This document shows positions 17,983-26,813 of a stretch of DNA of 51,510 nt, one piece after another. How positions within the stretch are numbered: the stretch's first letter is position 1; each line of letters begins with the position of its first letter. Below the pieces are notes generated by a model, which did not search any database, was not told the origin of the DNA, and was given only the letters and a program-made list of their open reading frames with translations. Location: positions 1 through 51,510 of the forward strand of contig CAJQQG010000074.1 of the NCBI GenBank assembly GCA_905480425.1, given 5' to 3'. The stretch is from an uncultured Flavobacteriaceae bacterium. Lineage in GTDB: Bacteria; Bacteroidota; Bacteroidia; Flavobacteriales; Flavobacteriaceae. The position numbers and the translations under genes are program-made.

Positions 17983-18738
17983 TTATCTAATGTTCCATAG
18001 CTCCCATGCTTTTTCAGCTTGATATAATAACATCTTTGAGCCATTACTTACTTTTGCTCCTTCTTTTTTTCCTTTTTTAAGGAAGAGTGTTTCTTCAGGA
18101 TTGTAGATTAAGTCAAAAAGTAAATGTTTTTTGTTTATCCATTGATAGGGGATAGGTGGACACTCATCTATATCAGGAAAAGTTCCTAATGGAGTCGAGT
18201 TAATAATTAAATCGGTTCTTTCAATTTCAGCTTTATTAAGTGCCGCATAGCTTAATTGTTTGCTTTGAGGTGTTCTTGATACAAATATTACTTCACAATG
18301 AAGTTTATCTAATACATATTTAACAGCCCCAGAGGCACCTCCTGTACCTAATATTAATGCACGTTTTAATGGTTTGTCAATTAATTCTAACAAGGATTTT
18401 TCAAAACCAATATGATCGGTATTGTGACCAGTAGTTTTTCCGTTTTTGTCCCAAACAATTGTGTTTACTGCATTAATAACTTTGGCTTCTTTCGAAATAC
18501 TATTTAAAAATGGTATTACTTCTTTTTTATAAGGAATAGTAACATTAAGACCTTTGGGGAGGTCTTTTTTTTTGATTAAACTTTCAAATTCTTTTATAGT
18601 TTTAAAATCAAAATTTACATACTCACAATCATCTAAAGCTTCATTTTTAAATTTAGAAGTAAAATATTTTTTAGAAAAAGAGTAGTCAATATTTTTTCCT
18701 ACCAGTCCAAACTTTTTTTTATTTTCTTTTTTTACCAT
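17983..18738 (-). CDS. aroE: Shikimate dehydrogenase
   Basis: AroE reduces 3-dehydroshikimate to shikimate with NADPH in aromatic amino-acid synthesis. The 251 residues are short but usual for Bacteroidota. Visible motifs: FGLVGKNIDYSFSKKYFTSK (shikimate-binding region), GLNVTIPYKKEV with the catalytic Lys, NTDHIGFEKSL with the catalytic Asp, and the dinucleotide-binding LILGTGGASGAVKYVL. The start ATG at 18738 overlaps the upstream DUF368 gene by 20 bp, so aroE is probably the last or next-to-last gene of that unit. Confidence 0.94.
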   Translation of the reverse strand: MVKKENKKKFGLVGKNIDYSFSKKYFTSKFKNEALDDCEYVNFDFKTIKEFESLIKKKDLPKGLNVTIPYKKEVIPFLNSISKEAKVINAVNTIVWDKNGKTTGHNTDHIGFEKSLLELIDKPLKRALILGTGGASGAVKYVLDKLHCEVIFVSRTPQSKQLSYAALNKAEIERTDLIINSTPLGTFPDIDECPPIPYQWINKKHLLFDLIYNPEETLFLKKGKKEGAKVSNGSKMLLYQAEKAWELWNIR

Positions 18739-19738
18739 AATGATTTATTACAAAAATAAGTGTTACTCCTAATAAAATTGAAAGTATAACTTCATAGGTG
18801 TATGAATTACTGAAATCGGGGAAGCTATAATGGTAATAATCTATTTTAGGATTCCCCAGACTATTTAGAATTAATGCTCCCTTATTATCGTGTTTAAAAA
18901 CCTCTATTTTCCAAGGCCATACTAAACTTATAGTTCCTGTAATAAATCCAATTATGCTTGCTAATGTAAGTTGTGGATGTTTTTTAAGTATTCTTTTTAT
19001 TATGTTTGAAAATAGAATTAAACCCATGACAGAACCCAGTGTAAAAACACCCATAATAATTAAAAGGCGCTGAACTTTTGGATCATTTAGGGTTTCAAAA
19101 TCTAAGAAAAGGGCATTAGACAATACTGAATATAGTGCATTAACCGAATCTACTAAAAGTAGATTGTAATTTCCTAGTATTAAAAGAAGAAAAGAACCTG
19201 ACAGCCCTGGTATTGTCATGCCAGAGACGCTTATCATACCACAACAAAAAACAAATAAAAGATGATCATTTTCAGCAGCAGGTCTGGCAAAGTTTAAACT
19301 TATGCCAATAACTAGGCCCACGACCAATAGAAGTATAATTTTATTATTCCATGTATGAATTTGTTTAATAATCAAAACTAAAGATGCTACAATCATACCA
19401 AAAAAAACTCCAAAAACAATAGCTTCATTTTTTTTCATAGCATAGTCTAACATAAGTGAAACACTAAAATAACTTATGATTACACCTCCAAAGAGGTAAC
19501 AAAGAAATTGTCCATTTATGTATGTAGAAAAAGAGTTAAATCGACCCATGAAAAGAAGTTTTAATGCTTTTCCATTTAAACGTTGAAATGAAAAAATCAG
19601 CTCTTCATAAAACCCCCCAATTAAAGCAACTATTCCTCCTGAAACTCCAGGAACCTTATTTGCTGCTCCCATAGCAATACCTTTTACTACCAACAAAACC
19701 TTATCTAAGGTACTTCGTTTGTATTGAGTAGTGCTCAT
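18719..19738 (-). CDS. DUF368 membrane protein, second of a tandem pair (PopT-like undecaprenyl-phosphate translocase candidate)
   Basis: A polytopic membrane protein of 339 residues (about 8-9 helices) with both DUF368 signatures: KGIAMGAANKVPGVSGG near the N-terminus and the inverted-repeat copy SVSGMTIPGLSGSFLLLILG. Members of DUF368 (PopT) have been shown to recycle undecaprenyl phosphate across the membrane in other bacteria, alongside DedA proteins, so an envelope-lipid flippase role follows by family. I chose the ATG at 19738 (MSTTQYKRSTLDK) because it overlaps the upstream paralogue by 4 bp (ATGA); an ATG at 19762 is also possible. Compared with its neighbour, the first motif reads ANKVPGVSGGIVAL rather than ADLVPGVSGGTIAL. 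Confidence 0.88.
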   Translation of the reverse strand: MSTTQYKRSTLDKVLLVVKGIAMGAANKVPGVSGGIVALIGGFYEELIFSFQRLNGKALKLLFMGRFNSFSTYINGQFLCYLFGGVIISYFSVSLMLDYAMKKNEAIVFGVFFGMIVASLVLIIKQIHTWNNKIILLLVVGLVIGISLNFARPAAENDHLLFVFCCGMISVSGMTIPGLSGSFLLLILGNYNLLLVDSVNALYSVLSNALFLDFETLNDPKVQRLLIIMGVFTLGSVMGLILFSNIIKRILKKHPQLTLASIIGFITGTISLVWPWKIEVFKHDNKGALILNSLGNPKIDYYHYSFPDFSNSYTYEVILSILLGVTLIFVINHYGKKRK

Positions 19739-20676
19739 TTTTTTTGAATAGACTTGGTGCATTCAATAACAAATAATATTTTAAATCCAAGAAACATTAA
19801 AATTAATGCTTTAATTATTTGAGGATCACCTCCTTCAAAAGATGATGGGAATACAGCGATTGTTTTTTCTATTATACTAGAACTATCTATGATGATTTCT
19901 TTTTGCCAAGGCCAAACTTTATGAAGCGCACCAATCATAAGGCCAATTAAAACTGCCATTATTTGTTTTGGATAAAGTTTTAATAACCAGGTTAAAATTT
20001 TAGAAAAAACTTTAATTCCACAAATCATACCAAAAGTAAAGACACCTAAAACACTTGCTACTGCAAATAATTTTGCTTGATTAAAATCAAAAAGCAATTC
20101 TTGTGCTTGTCTAACATTTGAAAGTATGGTTTGATATACTCCCATTACAAGTAATATGTATGCACCCGACAAGCCAGGAAGAATCATTGCTGAAATACCA
20201 ATAAATCCAGAAATAAAAAGATACCACAAACTAAAATCTTCTCCAGTCCCATGAAATTGAGTACTTAAAAAGGAAAATACTGCTCCTAAACATAAATATA
20301 GTATAGAGGAAATGTTGAGACTAAGATCAGTTTTTATTAGGTAAACAATACTGGCAATTAGTAGACCAAAGAAAAAAGACCATAACCCAATGGGTTCATT
20401 ATTAATAAACCATTCTAGGATTTGAGATAACAGAAGAATACTGGTAATAATTCCACTAAATACGGTTAATAGAAAGAATCCATTTAGTTTTTTCCAAACA
20501 TCAGTTAAGCCTTTTTTTCTTATATGTTTAAGGGTATTCCAAGAAAATGAATTAATACTTTCAAGAAGCTCTTTATATATTCCTGTAATTAAGGCAATGG
20601 TTCCTCCAGAAACACCAGGAACAAGATCGGCTGCTCCCATAAGCATACCTTTTAGGAAAAGAAATAAATGACGCAT
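19735..20676 (-). CDS. DUF368 membrane protein, first of a tandem pair (PopT-like undecaprenyl-phosphate translocase candidate)
   Basis: A 313-residue multi-helix membrane protein with the canonical DUF368 motifs KGMLMGAADLVPGVSGG at residues 9-25 and GISAMILPGLSGAYILLVMG in the second half. Family knowledge (PopT) points to undecaprenyl-phosphate translocation; the specific substrate here is inference. It shares layout and both motifs with the gene immediately downstream, including a conserved VWPW segment near the C-terminus, so the pair arose by duplication. The unit appears to start here: an exact -7 box lies 27 bases upstream, after a 95 bp gap from the TPR gene. Confidence 0.88.
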   Translation of the reverse strand: MRHLFLFLKGMLMGAADLVPGVSGGTIALITGIYKELLESINSFSWNTLKHIRKKGLTDVWKKLNGFFLLTVFSGIITSILLLSQILEWFINNEPIGLWSFFFGLLIASIVYLIKTDLSLNISSILYLCLGAVFSFLSTQFHGTGEDFSLWYLFISGFIGISAMILPGLSGAYILLVMGVYQTILSNVRQAQELLFDFNQAKLFAVASVLGVFTFGMICGIKVFSKILTWLLKLYPKQIMAVLIGLMIGALHKVWPWQKEIIIDSSSIIEKTIAVFPSSFEGGDPQIIKALILMFLGFKILFVIECTKSIQKK

Positions 20677-20703
20677 TTTAAGTATTGCCTAATTTAATTA
20701 ATA

Positions 20704-20711
20704 CAAAGGTA
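20704..20711 (-). promoter_or_regulatory. Candidate -7 promoter box (TACCTTTG) of the DUF368-aroE unit
   Basis: The reverse strand reads TACCTTTG, an exact TAnnTTTG match 27 bases before the ATG at 20676. The leader would be longer than at the other boxes in the window. No clear TTTG at -33. Confidence 0.42.
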
Positions 20712-20771
20712 GAGAACCCATTTTTGATAAGAGATTTGTTGAACTTAATTAATAATAAAAATTGTCTTTAT

Positions 20772-22118
20772 TTACTTTAAAGTTGAGAAAAGTTTAAAAA
20801 AAATTGCTTGATCTTTTTTATTTAGATTATAATCAATAATATTTACTTTCTCTTTTATACCATTCTGGAGGAGTAATTTACATCCCATATTTCTTAGTTT
20901 CAGCTCTTCACTTTCAGGGTATCCTTTGAAGGCTATTTGTATTATATCAAAAGCTTGTTTCCAAAGCTTAAGATGAATATTAAGGTCGATATAATTTATT
21001 AGTAAAGTAAGTTCAAAAAACCCAAAATCAATCACTTTTTGATACGCTGTAAGGGCTTCATTATTTAACTTTAAAGATTGATTAACAAAGGCACTTTGTT
21101 TCCAAAGTAAAAATGAATCATTATTTGCTTCCAAAGCAATTTCTAAATAGTGTTTAGCTTTTTTAAAATTTTCGGCTTCAATATGAAAATTAATTAATGA
21201 TTGCCAACTATTTTCATTAGCAGGCTCGATATGGACTGATTTTAAGTAAAATTTTTGGGCCAGTTGATTATTCCCTAGTTTTTCATGACATCTTCCAATG
21301 CTTTCAAGAATAAAAGCGCTAGGATCAGAAGTGTTTAGTGCCACTTCATAATTTTGAATACTTTCATTAATCCGACCAATTTTTTCTAAAACTTTACCTT
21401 TTTCAACGTAAGCTCCTGTAAAAGTATCATCACTAATGATCGCATAATCAAAGGCAGAAAGTGCTTCATTTGTTTTATCAAGTTTAGATAAAAGTTTTCC
21501 TAATTGATGCCATGCAACTTCACAATAGGGGTTATGCTCTAAAACTTCGTTTAATGATTCAATTGCCTCTTCGTCTTTATTTAGTTGTTCATAGCAATAT
21601 AAAAGATTATAAAGAGAGGGGTAGTCCTCTTTGTTATTTTTAAGACAATTTTTGAAATAATGTAAACTTTTTTCATATTCTTCCACAAGAAGATGTTCTA
21701 AACCGAGTAAGTTCCATATTTCTTCTGGTTCTTCGGAAAGTTCAAGCGCATTTTTAAGAAAAAGAATAGCACCTGCATGGTTTCCTGATTTGGAGGCTAT
21801 TGTTGCTCTTTGCAAAAAAACTTCTTCATATAGAGGATCTATCTTTGAAACGTAGTCCAATAGATCTAAAGCATTTTCATATTTTTGATCTAAAATAAAA
21901 ACTTCACTTTGCAGCAACATTAATTCAAGATTAGAAGGGTGTTGATTAAGCCCCATTTTCAATGCTTTTTTTGCTAGATTGTTTTCGGCAAAACCAAGGT
22001 AATGAACAATAATGTCTTCAAATTCTTGAGCATCGAAAAAATACACATGATTAGTTTTGAGCATACTCTCAAATTTTATTATCGATGATTGTGTATTTTC
22101 AGAATTAAAGTCCAGCAT
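20772..22118 (-). CDS. Tetratricopeptide repeat protein
   Basis: A 448-residue protein built almost wholly of TPR helices, about ten repeats between residues 40 and 430. Examples are LEHLLVEEYEKSLHYFKNCL, AWHQLGKLLSKLDKTNEALS and ESIGRCHEKLGNNQLAQKFY. No signal peptide is seen, so it is likely a cytoplasmic scaffold. The frame opens at a GTG (22154), but the ATG at 22118 (MLDFNSENTQSSIIKFESML) is the more natural start and leaves a 97 bp leader after the aminotransferase. Partners unknown. Confidence 0.82.
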   Translation of the reverse strand: MLDFNSENTQSSIIKFESMLKTNHVYFFDAQEFEDIIVHYLGFAENNLAKKALKMGLNQHPSNLELMLLQSEVFILDQKYENALDLLDYVSKIDPLYEEVFLQRATIASKSGNHAGAILFLKNALELSEEPEEIWNLLGLEHLLVEEYEKSLHYFKNCLKNNKEDYPSLYNLLYCYEQLNKDEEAIESLNEVLEHNPYCEVAWHQLGKLLSKLDKTNEALSAFDYAIISDDTFTGAYVEKGKVLEKIGRINESIQNYEVALNTSDPSAFILESIGRCHEKLGNNQLAQKFYLKSVHIEPANENSWQSLINFHIEAENFKKAKHYLEIALEANNDSFLLWKQSAFVNQSLKLNNEALTAYQKVIDFGFFELTLLINYIDLNIHLKLWKQAFDIIQIAFKGYPESEELKLRNMGCKLLLQNGIKEKVNIIDYNLNKKDQAIFFKLFSTLK

Positions 22119-22215
22119 ATTTTCTTTAAAGGAAAGTTTTTTAAAGTTAAGCACTAGTTCTTAATCATTTAGTTTCCTTTTGCTTTGTTTTTAACAAAAT
22201 AATGAACAGTATTTA

Positions 22216-23403
22216 TCACGATATTTCGTCTAAAACACTTCGAATAATTGCACAACCCTTTTTAATTTCTTTTTCAGTAATTATCAATGGTGGTGATATC
22301 CTTAGAGCTTTCTTTTCCCATAATAACCAAAACAATATGAGCCCTCTATCAATACATTTTAGGACCACTTGATTTGCGATTTCCGCATTTTCAAGAATGG
22401 GAGCTAGCATTAACCCTTTACCTTGGATAGAATTTATTTTTGGGTGGTCTAGTTCAGCTCTGAAAAGTGCTTCTTTTTTAGATATTTCTATTAATAATTT
22501 GGAATCCCTTATTTCACGTAAAGTAGCTAAGCAAGCAGCTGCAATTACAGGGTTTCCTCCAAAGGTAGTAATATGTCCAAGCTTGGGATTATTTTCTAAA
22601 AGCTTCATAAGTTTATGCGAAGCTGTGAAAGCCCCAACGGGTAGTCCACCACCCATTCCTTTTCCCATCACAACGATATCTGGTTCAACTTCAAAATTTT
22701 CAAAACCAAAAAAGGTACCTGTTCTACCAAAACCTGGTTGTATTTCATCCAATATAAGTAAAGCACCAACTTTTTGGCAGCGAGCTTTTACTTTTTGTAA
22801 GTAATCATTTTGTGGGAGTATAAACCCTGCACCACCCTGAATTGTCTCTAAAATAACTGCCGCTGTTGCTTTTGTGATATATGACAAATCATTATCTGAG
22901 TTAAACCTTATAAACCTTGTATTAGGGAGTAACGGACGGTAGCCTACTTTTTGATGTTCTGATCCTAATAAGCTAAGTGAACCATGGGTACTTCCGTGAT
23001 AACTATTAATAGCTCCTATTAACTCATTTCTTCCAGTAGCTTTTTTTGCAAGTTTTAGTGCACCTTCAACAGCTTCGGTTCCAGAATTTGTTAAATACAC
23101 AGATTCTTGATTGTCAGGGAGTAAGGCTATTAATTCTTTAGATAAGCTGACTGCAGCTGATTGAGCAAATTCTCCATATACCATTACATGCATGTGTTTT
23201 TTTATTTGTTTGCGAATTGCAGTAACTACTTTAGAGTGGCAGTGGCCAAGACTACATACAGAAACTCCAGCGATAAAGTCAAGATATTTTTTACCAGAAG
23301 TGTCTGTTATATAAACTCCTTTTGCTTTTTTAATCTCAATCCCTAACGGGTGGGGTGTTGTTTTTGCTTGGTAGTTTAAAAAATCTTCCTGAAGAGTAGT
23401 CAT
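22216..23403 (-). CDS. Class III PLP-dependent aminotransferase (ArgD/ornithine-aminotransferase-like)
   Basis: A 395-residue fold-type I, class III aminotransferase. Motifs: TNSGTEAVEGALKLAKKATG (phosphate-binding), the ILDEIQPGFGRTG block with Asp219 holding the PLP nitrogen, and the Schiff-base Lys248 in VVMGKGMGGGLPVG. Likely substrates are N-acetylornithine, ornithine or another omega-amino compound; the sequence alone does not decide and no arginine genes are adjacent. It follows the OstA-like gene with a 2 bp gap in the rel-fur-purA-ostA run. Confidence 0.88.
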   Translation of the reverse strand: MTTLQEDFLNYQAKTTPHPLGIEIKKAKGVYITDTSGKKYLDFIAGVSVCSLGHCHSKVVTAIRKQIKKHMHVMVYGEFAQSAAVSLSKELIALLPDNQESVYLTNSGTEAVEGALKLAKKATGRNELIGAINSYHGSTHGSLSLLGSEHQKVGYRPLLPNTRFIRFNSDNDLSYITKATAAVILETIQGGAGFILPQNDYLQKVKARCQKVGALLILDEIQPGFGRTGTFFGFENFEVEPDIVVMGKGMGGGLPVGAFTASHKLMKLLENNPKLGHITTFGGNPVIAAACLATLREIRDSKLLIEISKKEALFRAELDHPKINSIQGKGLMLAPILENAEIANQVVLKCIDRGLILFWLLWEKKALRISPPLIITEKEIKKGCAIIRSVLDEIS

Positions 23404-23405
23404 TT

Positions 23406-25061
23406 TTATTTATTCTTGGATTCTTCTTCTGGGAATTTTAAACCCAAGATTTCAGGAAATTGATCCTCTCTATCTTTTTCATCAAAAAGATCTTCAATAG
23501 TTTCAGGTTTTTCAGTAATTCGCCATATAAAGCCTTTTAATGTTCGGTCATTCAGGGGTAGTTCTTCTTCCGGATAAACATCTCCATTTGGACTCACTAA
23601 AAAGGTAATGTTTTCAATTTGCCCATCATTAAAATTCATTTGTAAAGCACTGCAGGTTGTTTTGTCAATTCCAATGAGCTGAAGATCTTCATCATTATAA
23701 AGATAATAGACCATTTCAGTATTTTTAGTTATAACAATATTATCAAGACGTCCTTCTTTGAATGCTCCGTTTAGAATTCCACCCTTAATTTGTTGATATC
23801 CATCCACACTTAAAGTATCTTTTTCAATTATAAAAATATTGCCTGTTATTTTTAAGGAGTCTAGTTTTCTAGTAACAAGGTCAGAAAGTAAAAAGATTTT
23901 ATCTCCTGACATTTGACTTTCACCAAACCATAATACAGGATTTGCACCGTTTCGGTCTGCTTCTGTAAAAATCTGTTCTTGCTGATTAGTAAGAGGCCTA
24001 CTTAATAGCTTAGTTAACCCAATTGATTGATCTAAATACAATGAGTCAGATCGACCCCGGATATCACTTTTAAGAATACGAACATCATAATACCCTCTTA
24101 AAATACGTTTTTCCTGTGGACCCGTCGCTACAAGGGTGTCTGCATGAATAAAAAGAGAATCTTGATCAACTATATTAATAGCCATTGCTCTTCGCGTAAT
24201 AATTGCAGAGTCTTTTGCTTTAAATATTTCTGCGTAGTGTCCGGTGATAATAGAGTTATTTAGAGAGTCAACAATACTTACGTTTTTTGATGCTGAGGCA
24301 TAATCGTGTTCGCTTTCAAAATATAGGCTATCGCCTTTAATTATTTTATCATCGTAGTATAAAGTTGCATTTTCTTTAAAAATACCTTTTTCTCTTTGCA
24401 TGTCGTAAAACCCGCGTTCACAAAAAATTGTATAGTTTTCTCCTTTTATTTTTGAATTACCATAAAGGTAGGCTTGTTTTAACTCAGTAAAATAATCTAA
24501 TTGTTCTGAATTAACTATATATTTTGGATTTAAGATAGTTACATCTGAAGTAAAGCGATACTTATTTTCGGCCATAAAATAGGTTCCTCTTTGACTAGTA
24601 AGAGTGCTAGCACTATCAACAACAATTCCTTTTGTATTGTAAAAAGCTTTATCATTAACTCGATCTAGGTTAAGCTTTTCTGTTTTAAGTGTCATGTCAG
24701 ATTTTTTAAGATCAACATTACCTATGGCAATTGCCGTTTTAGTTTTCCCATCATATTCAATAGTATTACATGTCATCTGTAAGCTGTCTCCTTGAGTAAA
24801 AATAACATCACCCATAGCCCTGAAGTAATTGTTTTTAGAATAGAAATAGGCTTTATCTGATTCTATTAAGGCCCCTTCGTGAAAAAGTTTAACACGTTTA
24901 TTTGGAGTTTTAAATAAAATATTAGCACCAGGAAATTTCTCTTGATCTTGGGTTGATCCTCCGGCTTGACGAATTTGAATAATTTTAGGTATTTTAGAAT
25001 TTTGCGCAGTTAGACTTAAACTAAAAATAACAAGTAAGATCACATAACCTCTAAGTACCAT
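23406..25061 (-). CDS. OstA-like (LptA/OstA fold) envelope protein
   Basis: A 551-residue exported protein with a short signal peptide (about 1-19, ending LSLTAQ) and a long run of beta strands characteristic of the OstA/LptA jellyroll. Repeated phrases include ALIESDKAYFYSKNNYFRAM, GDVIFTQGDSLQMTCNTIEY and AIAIGNVDLKKSDMTLKTEK. In other bacteria this fold bridges lipopolysaccharide transport between membranes, so a role in outer-membrane glycolipid transport is likely by family. It is much longer than LptA and is a Bacteroidota form. It is 13 bp from purA upstream and 2 bp from the aminotransferase downstream. Confidence 0.85.
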   Translation of the reverse strand: MVLRGYVILLVIFSLSLTAQNSKIPKIIQIRQAGGSTQDQEKFPGANILFKTPNKRVKLFHEGALIESDKAYFYSKNNYFRAMGDVIFTQGDSLQMTCNTIEYDGKTKTAIAIGNVDLKKSDMTLKTEKLNLDRVNDKAFYNTKGIVVDSASTLTSQRGTYFMAENKYRFTSDVTILNPKYIVNSEQLDYFTELKQAYLYGNSKIKGENYTIFCERGFYDMQREKGIFKENATLYYDDKIIKGDSLYFESEHDYASASKNVSIVDSLNNSIITGHYAEIFKAKDSAIITRRAMAINIVDQDSLFIHADTLVATGPQEKRILRGYYDVRILKSDIRGRSDSLYLDQSIGLTKLLSRPLTNQQEQIFTEADRNGANPVLWFGESQMSGDKIFLLSDLVTRKLDSLKITGNIFIIEKDTLSVDGYQQIKGGILNGAFKEGRLDNIVITKNTEMVYYLYNDEDLQLIGIDKTTCSALQMNFNDGQIENITFLVSPNGDVYPEEELPLNDRTLKGFIWRITEKPETIEDLFDEKDREDQFPEILGLKFPEEESKNK

Positions 25062-25074
25062 TATTTAATTCAAT

Positions 25075-26343
25075 TTATCTAAAAATTGTTTGCTTACGAT
25101 CAGGTCCTACTGACACTATTTTAATGGGCGTCTCAAGTGCTTTCTCTAAATAATCAATGTAGTGTTGGAAATTCGACGGAAACTCATCTGGAAAAGTCAT
25201 TTTTGTTAAGTCTTCTGTCCAACCTGGAAGTTCTTCATATATCGGCTCTATACCTGAAGAAATGTCATAAGGAAAATAATCCATTTTCCCTTCGGGTGTA
25301 TTATATGAAACACAAACTTTTATATTTTTAAATCCTGAAAGGACATCACCTTTCATCATCATTAATTGCGTAACTCCATTTATATGAATTGAATATTTTA
25401 AAGCTACTAAATCAATCCAACCACATCTTCTTGAGCGTCCTGTGGTTGCACCAAATTCATTTCCTATTCTTCCCATTTTTTCTCCATCTTCATCAAAAAG
25501 TTCAGTAGGGAACGGGCCACTTCCAACTCGAGTGGTATAGGCTTTAAATATACCATAGACTTCTTTTATTTTATTAGGGGCTACTCCTAATCCAGTACAG
25601 GCTCCTGCAGCTGTAGTTGTCGAAGATGTCACAAAAGGATAGGTTCCAAAATCAACATCTAAAAGAGAACCTTGGGCTCCTTCTGCTAAAATTTTCTTAC
25701 CTGCTTTCTGTGCCTCAATAAGGTATTGTTCACTATCAACAAGTCTAAATGTTCTAAGAGCTGCTATACTTTCAAAGAATGCGTTTTCCATACTTTTTAA
25801 ATCGTACTCAACTTTAGCATCATAACTTTCAAGAATTCCTAAGTGCTTTTTCGTTAGTCGCTGGTATCTTTCTTCCCAATTTACAGCTAAAATATCTCCT
25901 ACTCTAATTCCATTTCTTCCGGTTTTATCCATGTAAGTTGGTCCAATTCCTTTCAGAGTCGACCCAATTTTAGCTTTACCTTTTGCTGCTTCTGATGCAG
26001 CATCCAGTAATCTATGGGTAGGAAGTATAAGGTGAGCTTTTTTTGAAATTAATAATTTGTCAGTAAAGTCAATTTTATAAGGCGCTAAATTATCAATTTC
26101 TTTTTTGAAAATGATAGGATCAATTACGACTCCATTTCCAATAAGATTTATTGCTTTCGGATGGAATATTCCGGAAGGAATCGTATGTAAAACATGTTTA
26201 TTCCCCTCAAATTCTAAGGTGTGTCCAGCATTTGGTCCTCCTTGAAACCTTGCGATTATATCATAAGAAGTGGTTAATACATCAACAATTTTACCTTTTC
26301 CTTCGTCCCCCCACTGAAGCCCGAGTAGCAAATCTACTGCCAT
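25075..26343 (-). CDS. purA: Adenylosuccinate synthetase
   Basis: PurA couples IMP and aspartate using GTP to give adenylosuccinate, the first committed step to AMP. The 422 residues match the family. Motifs: LLGLQWGDEGKGKIVDVL (glycine-rich loop with catalytic Asp), GGPNAGHTL with the catalytic His, GPTYMDKTGRNGIRVGD, GAQGSLLDVDFGTYPFVTSS and RSRRCGWIDLVAL. Six bp separate it from the Fur-like gene, so they are co-transcribed. Confidence 0.98.
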   Translation of the reverse strand: MAVDLLLGLQWGDEGKGKIVDVLTTSYDIIARFQGGPNAGHTLEFEGNKHVLHTIPSGIFHPKAINLIGNGVVIDPIIFKKEIDNLAPYKIDFTDKLLISKKAHLILPTHRLLDAASEAAKGKAKIGSTLKGIGPTYMDKTGRNGIRVGDILAVNWEERYQRLTKKHLGILESYDAKVEYDLKSMENAFFESIAALRTFRLVDSEQYLIEAQKAGKKILAEGAQGSLLDVDFGTYPFVTSSTTTAAGACTGLGVAPNKIKEVYGIFKAYTTRVGSGPFPTELFDEDGEKMGRIGNEFGATTGRSRRCGWIDLVALKYSIHINGVTQLMMMKGDVLSGFKNIKVCVSYNTPEGKMDYFPYDISSGIEPIYEELPGWTEDLTKMTFPDEFPSNFQHYIDYLEKALETPIKIVSVGPDRKQTIFR

Positions 26344-26349
26344 GTTATG

Positions 26350-26790
26350 TTATTTTTTTTTAGTACCGTAAAAGTATAAAGAATGCTTGTGAATATCTAC
26401 ATCAAAAACTTCTTCTATTGTTTTTTTTATTTGTTGAATTCTAGGGTCACAAAATTCTTTTACTTCCCCAGAGTCTGTTAGGATAATATGGTCGTGTTGG
26501 TGATCAAAGTATGATTTTTCATATTGAGCTTGACTTTTTCCAAACTGATGTTTTCTTACTAAACCACATTCTAATAAAAGTTCAATGGTGTTATATAAGG
26601 TTGCTCTACTGACACGGTAATTTTTATTCTTCATTTTGATGTACAAAGATTCAATATCAAAATGTTCTTTATTGTCATATATTTCAAAAAGAATAGCAAA
26701 ACGTTCAGGTGTCTTTCTGTGACCTTGCCTATCTAAGAAGTTAATAAAAACTTCTTTAACAATTTCTTGGTTTGATTTTTCTATAATCAT
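26350..26790 (-). CDS. Fur-family transcriptional regulator lacking the paired structural cysteines
   Basis: A 146-residue Fur/PerR-like regulator: a winged helix with [20 protein letters not shown], and the metal-binding segment around HQHDH (97-101) and the upstream HFDIESLY. Canonical Fur proteins have a CxxC in the strand HHDHLIC-x-x-CG; the equivalent here is [15 protein letters not shown], with Leu/Ser in place of the cysteines. Only one Cys (114) remains nearby, in EFCDP, so the structural zinc site is probably absent. The gene lies between rel (23 bp) and purA (6 bp). The target metal cannot be read from the sequence. Confidence 0.88.
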   Translation of the reverse strand: MIIEKSNQEIVKEVFINFLDRQGHRKTPERFAILFEIYDNKEHFDIESLYIKMKNKNYRVSRATLYNTIELLLECGLVRKHQFGKSQAQYEKSYFDHQHDHIILTDSGEVKEFCDPRIQQIKKTIEEVFDVDIHKHSLYFYGTKKK

Positions 26791-26813
26791 TTAACAAATA
26801 TAGTTATAAAGGC

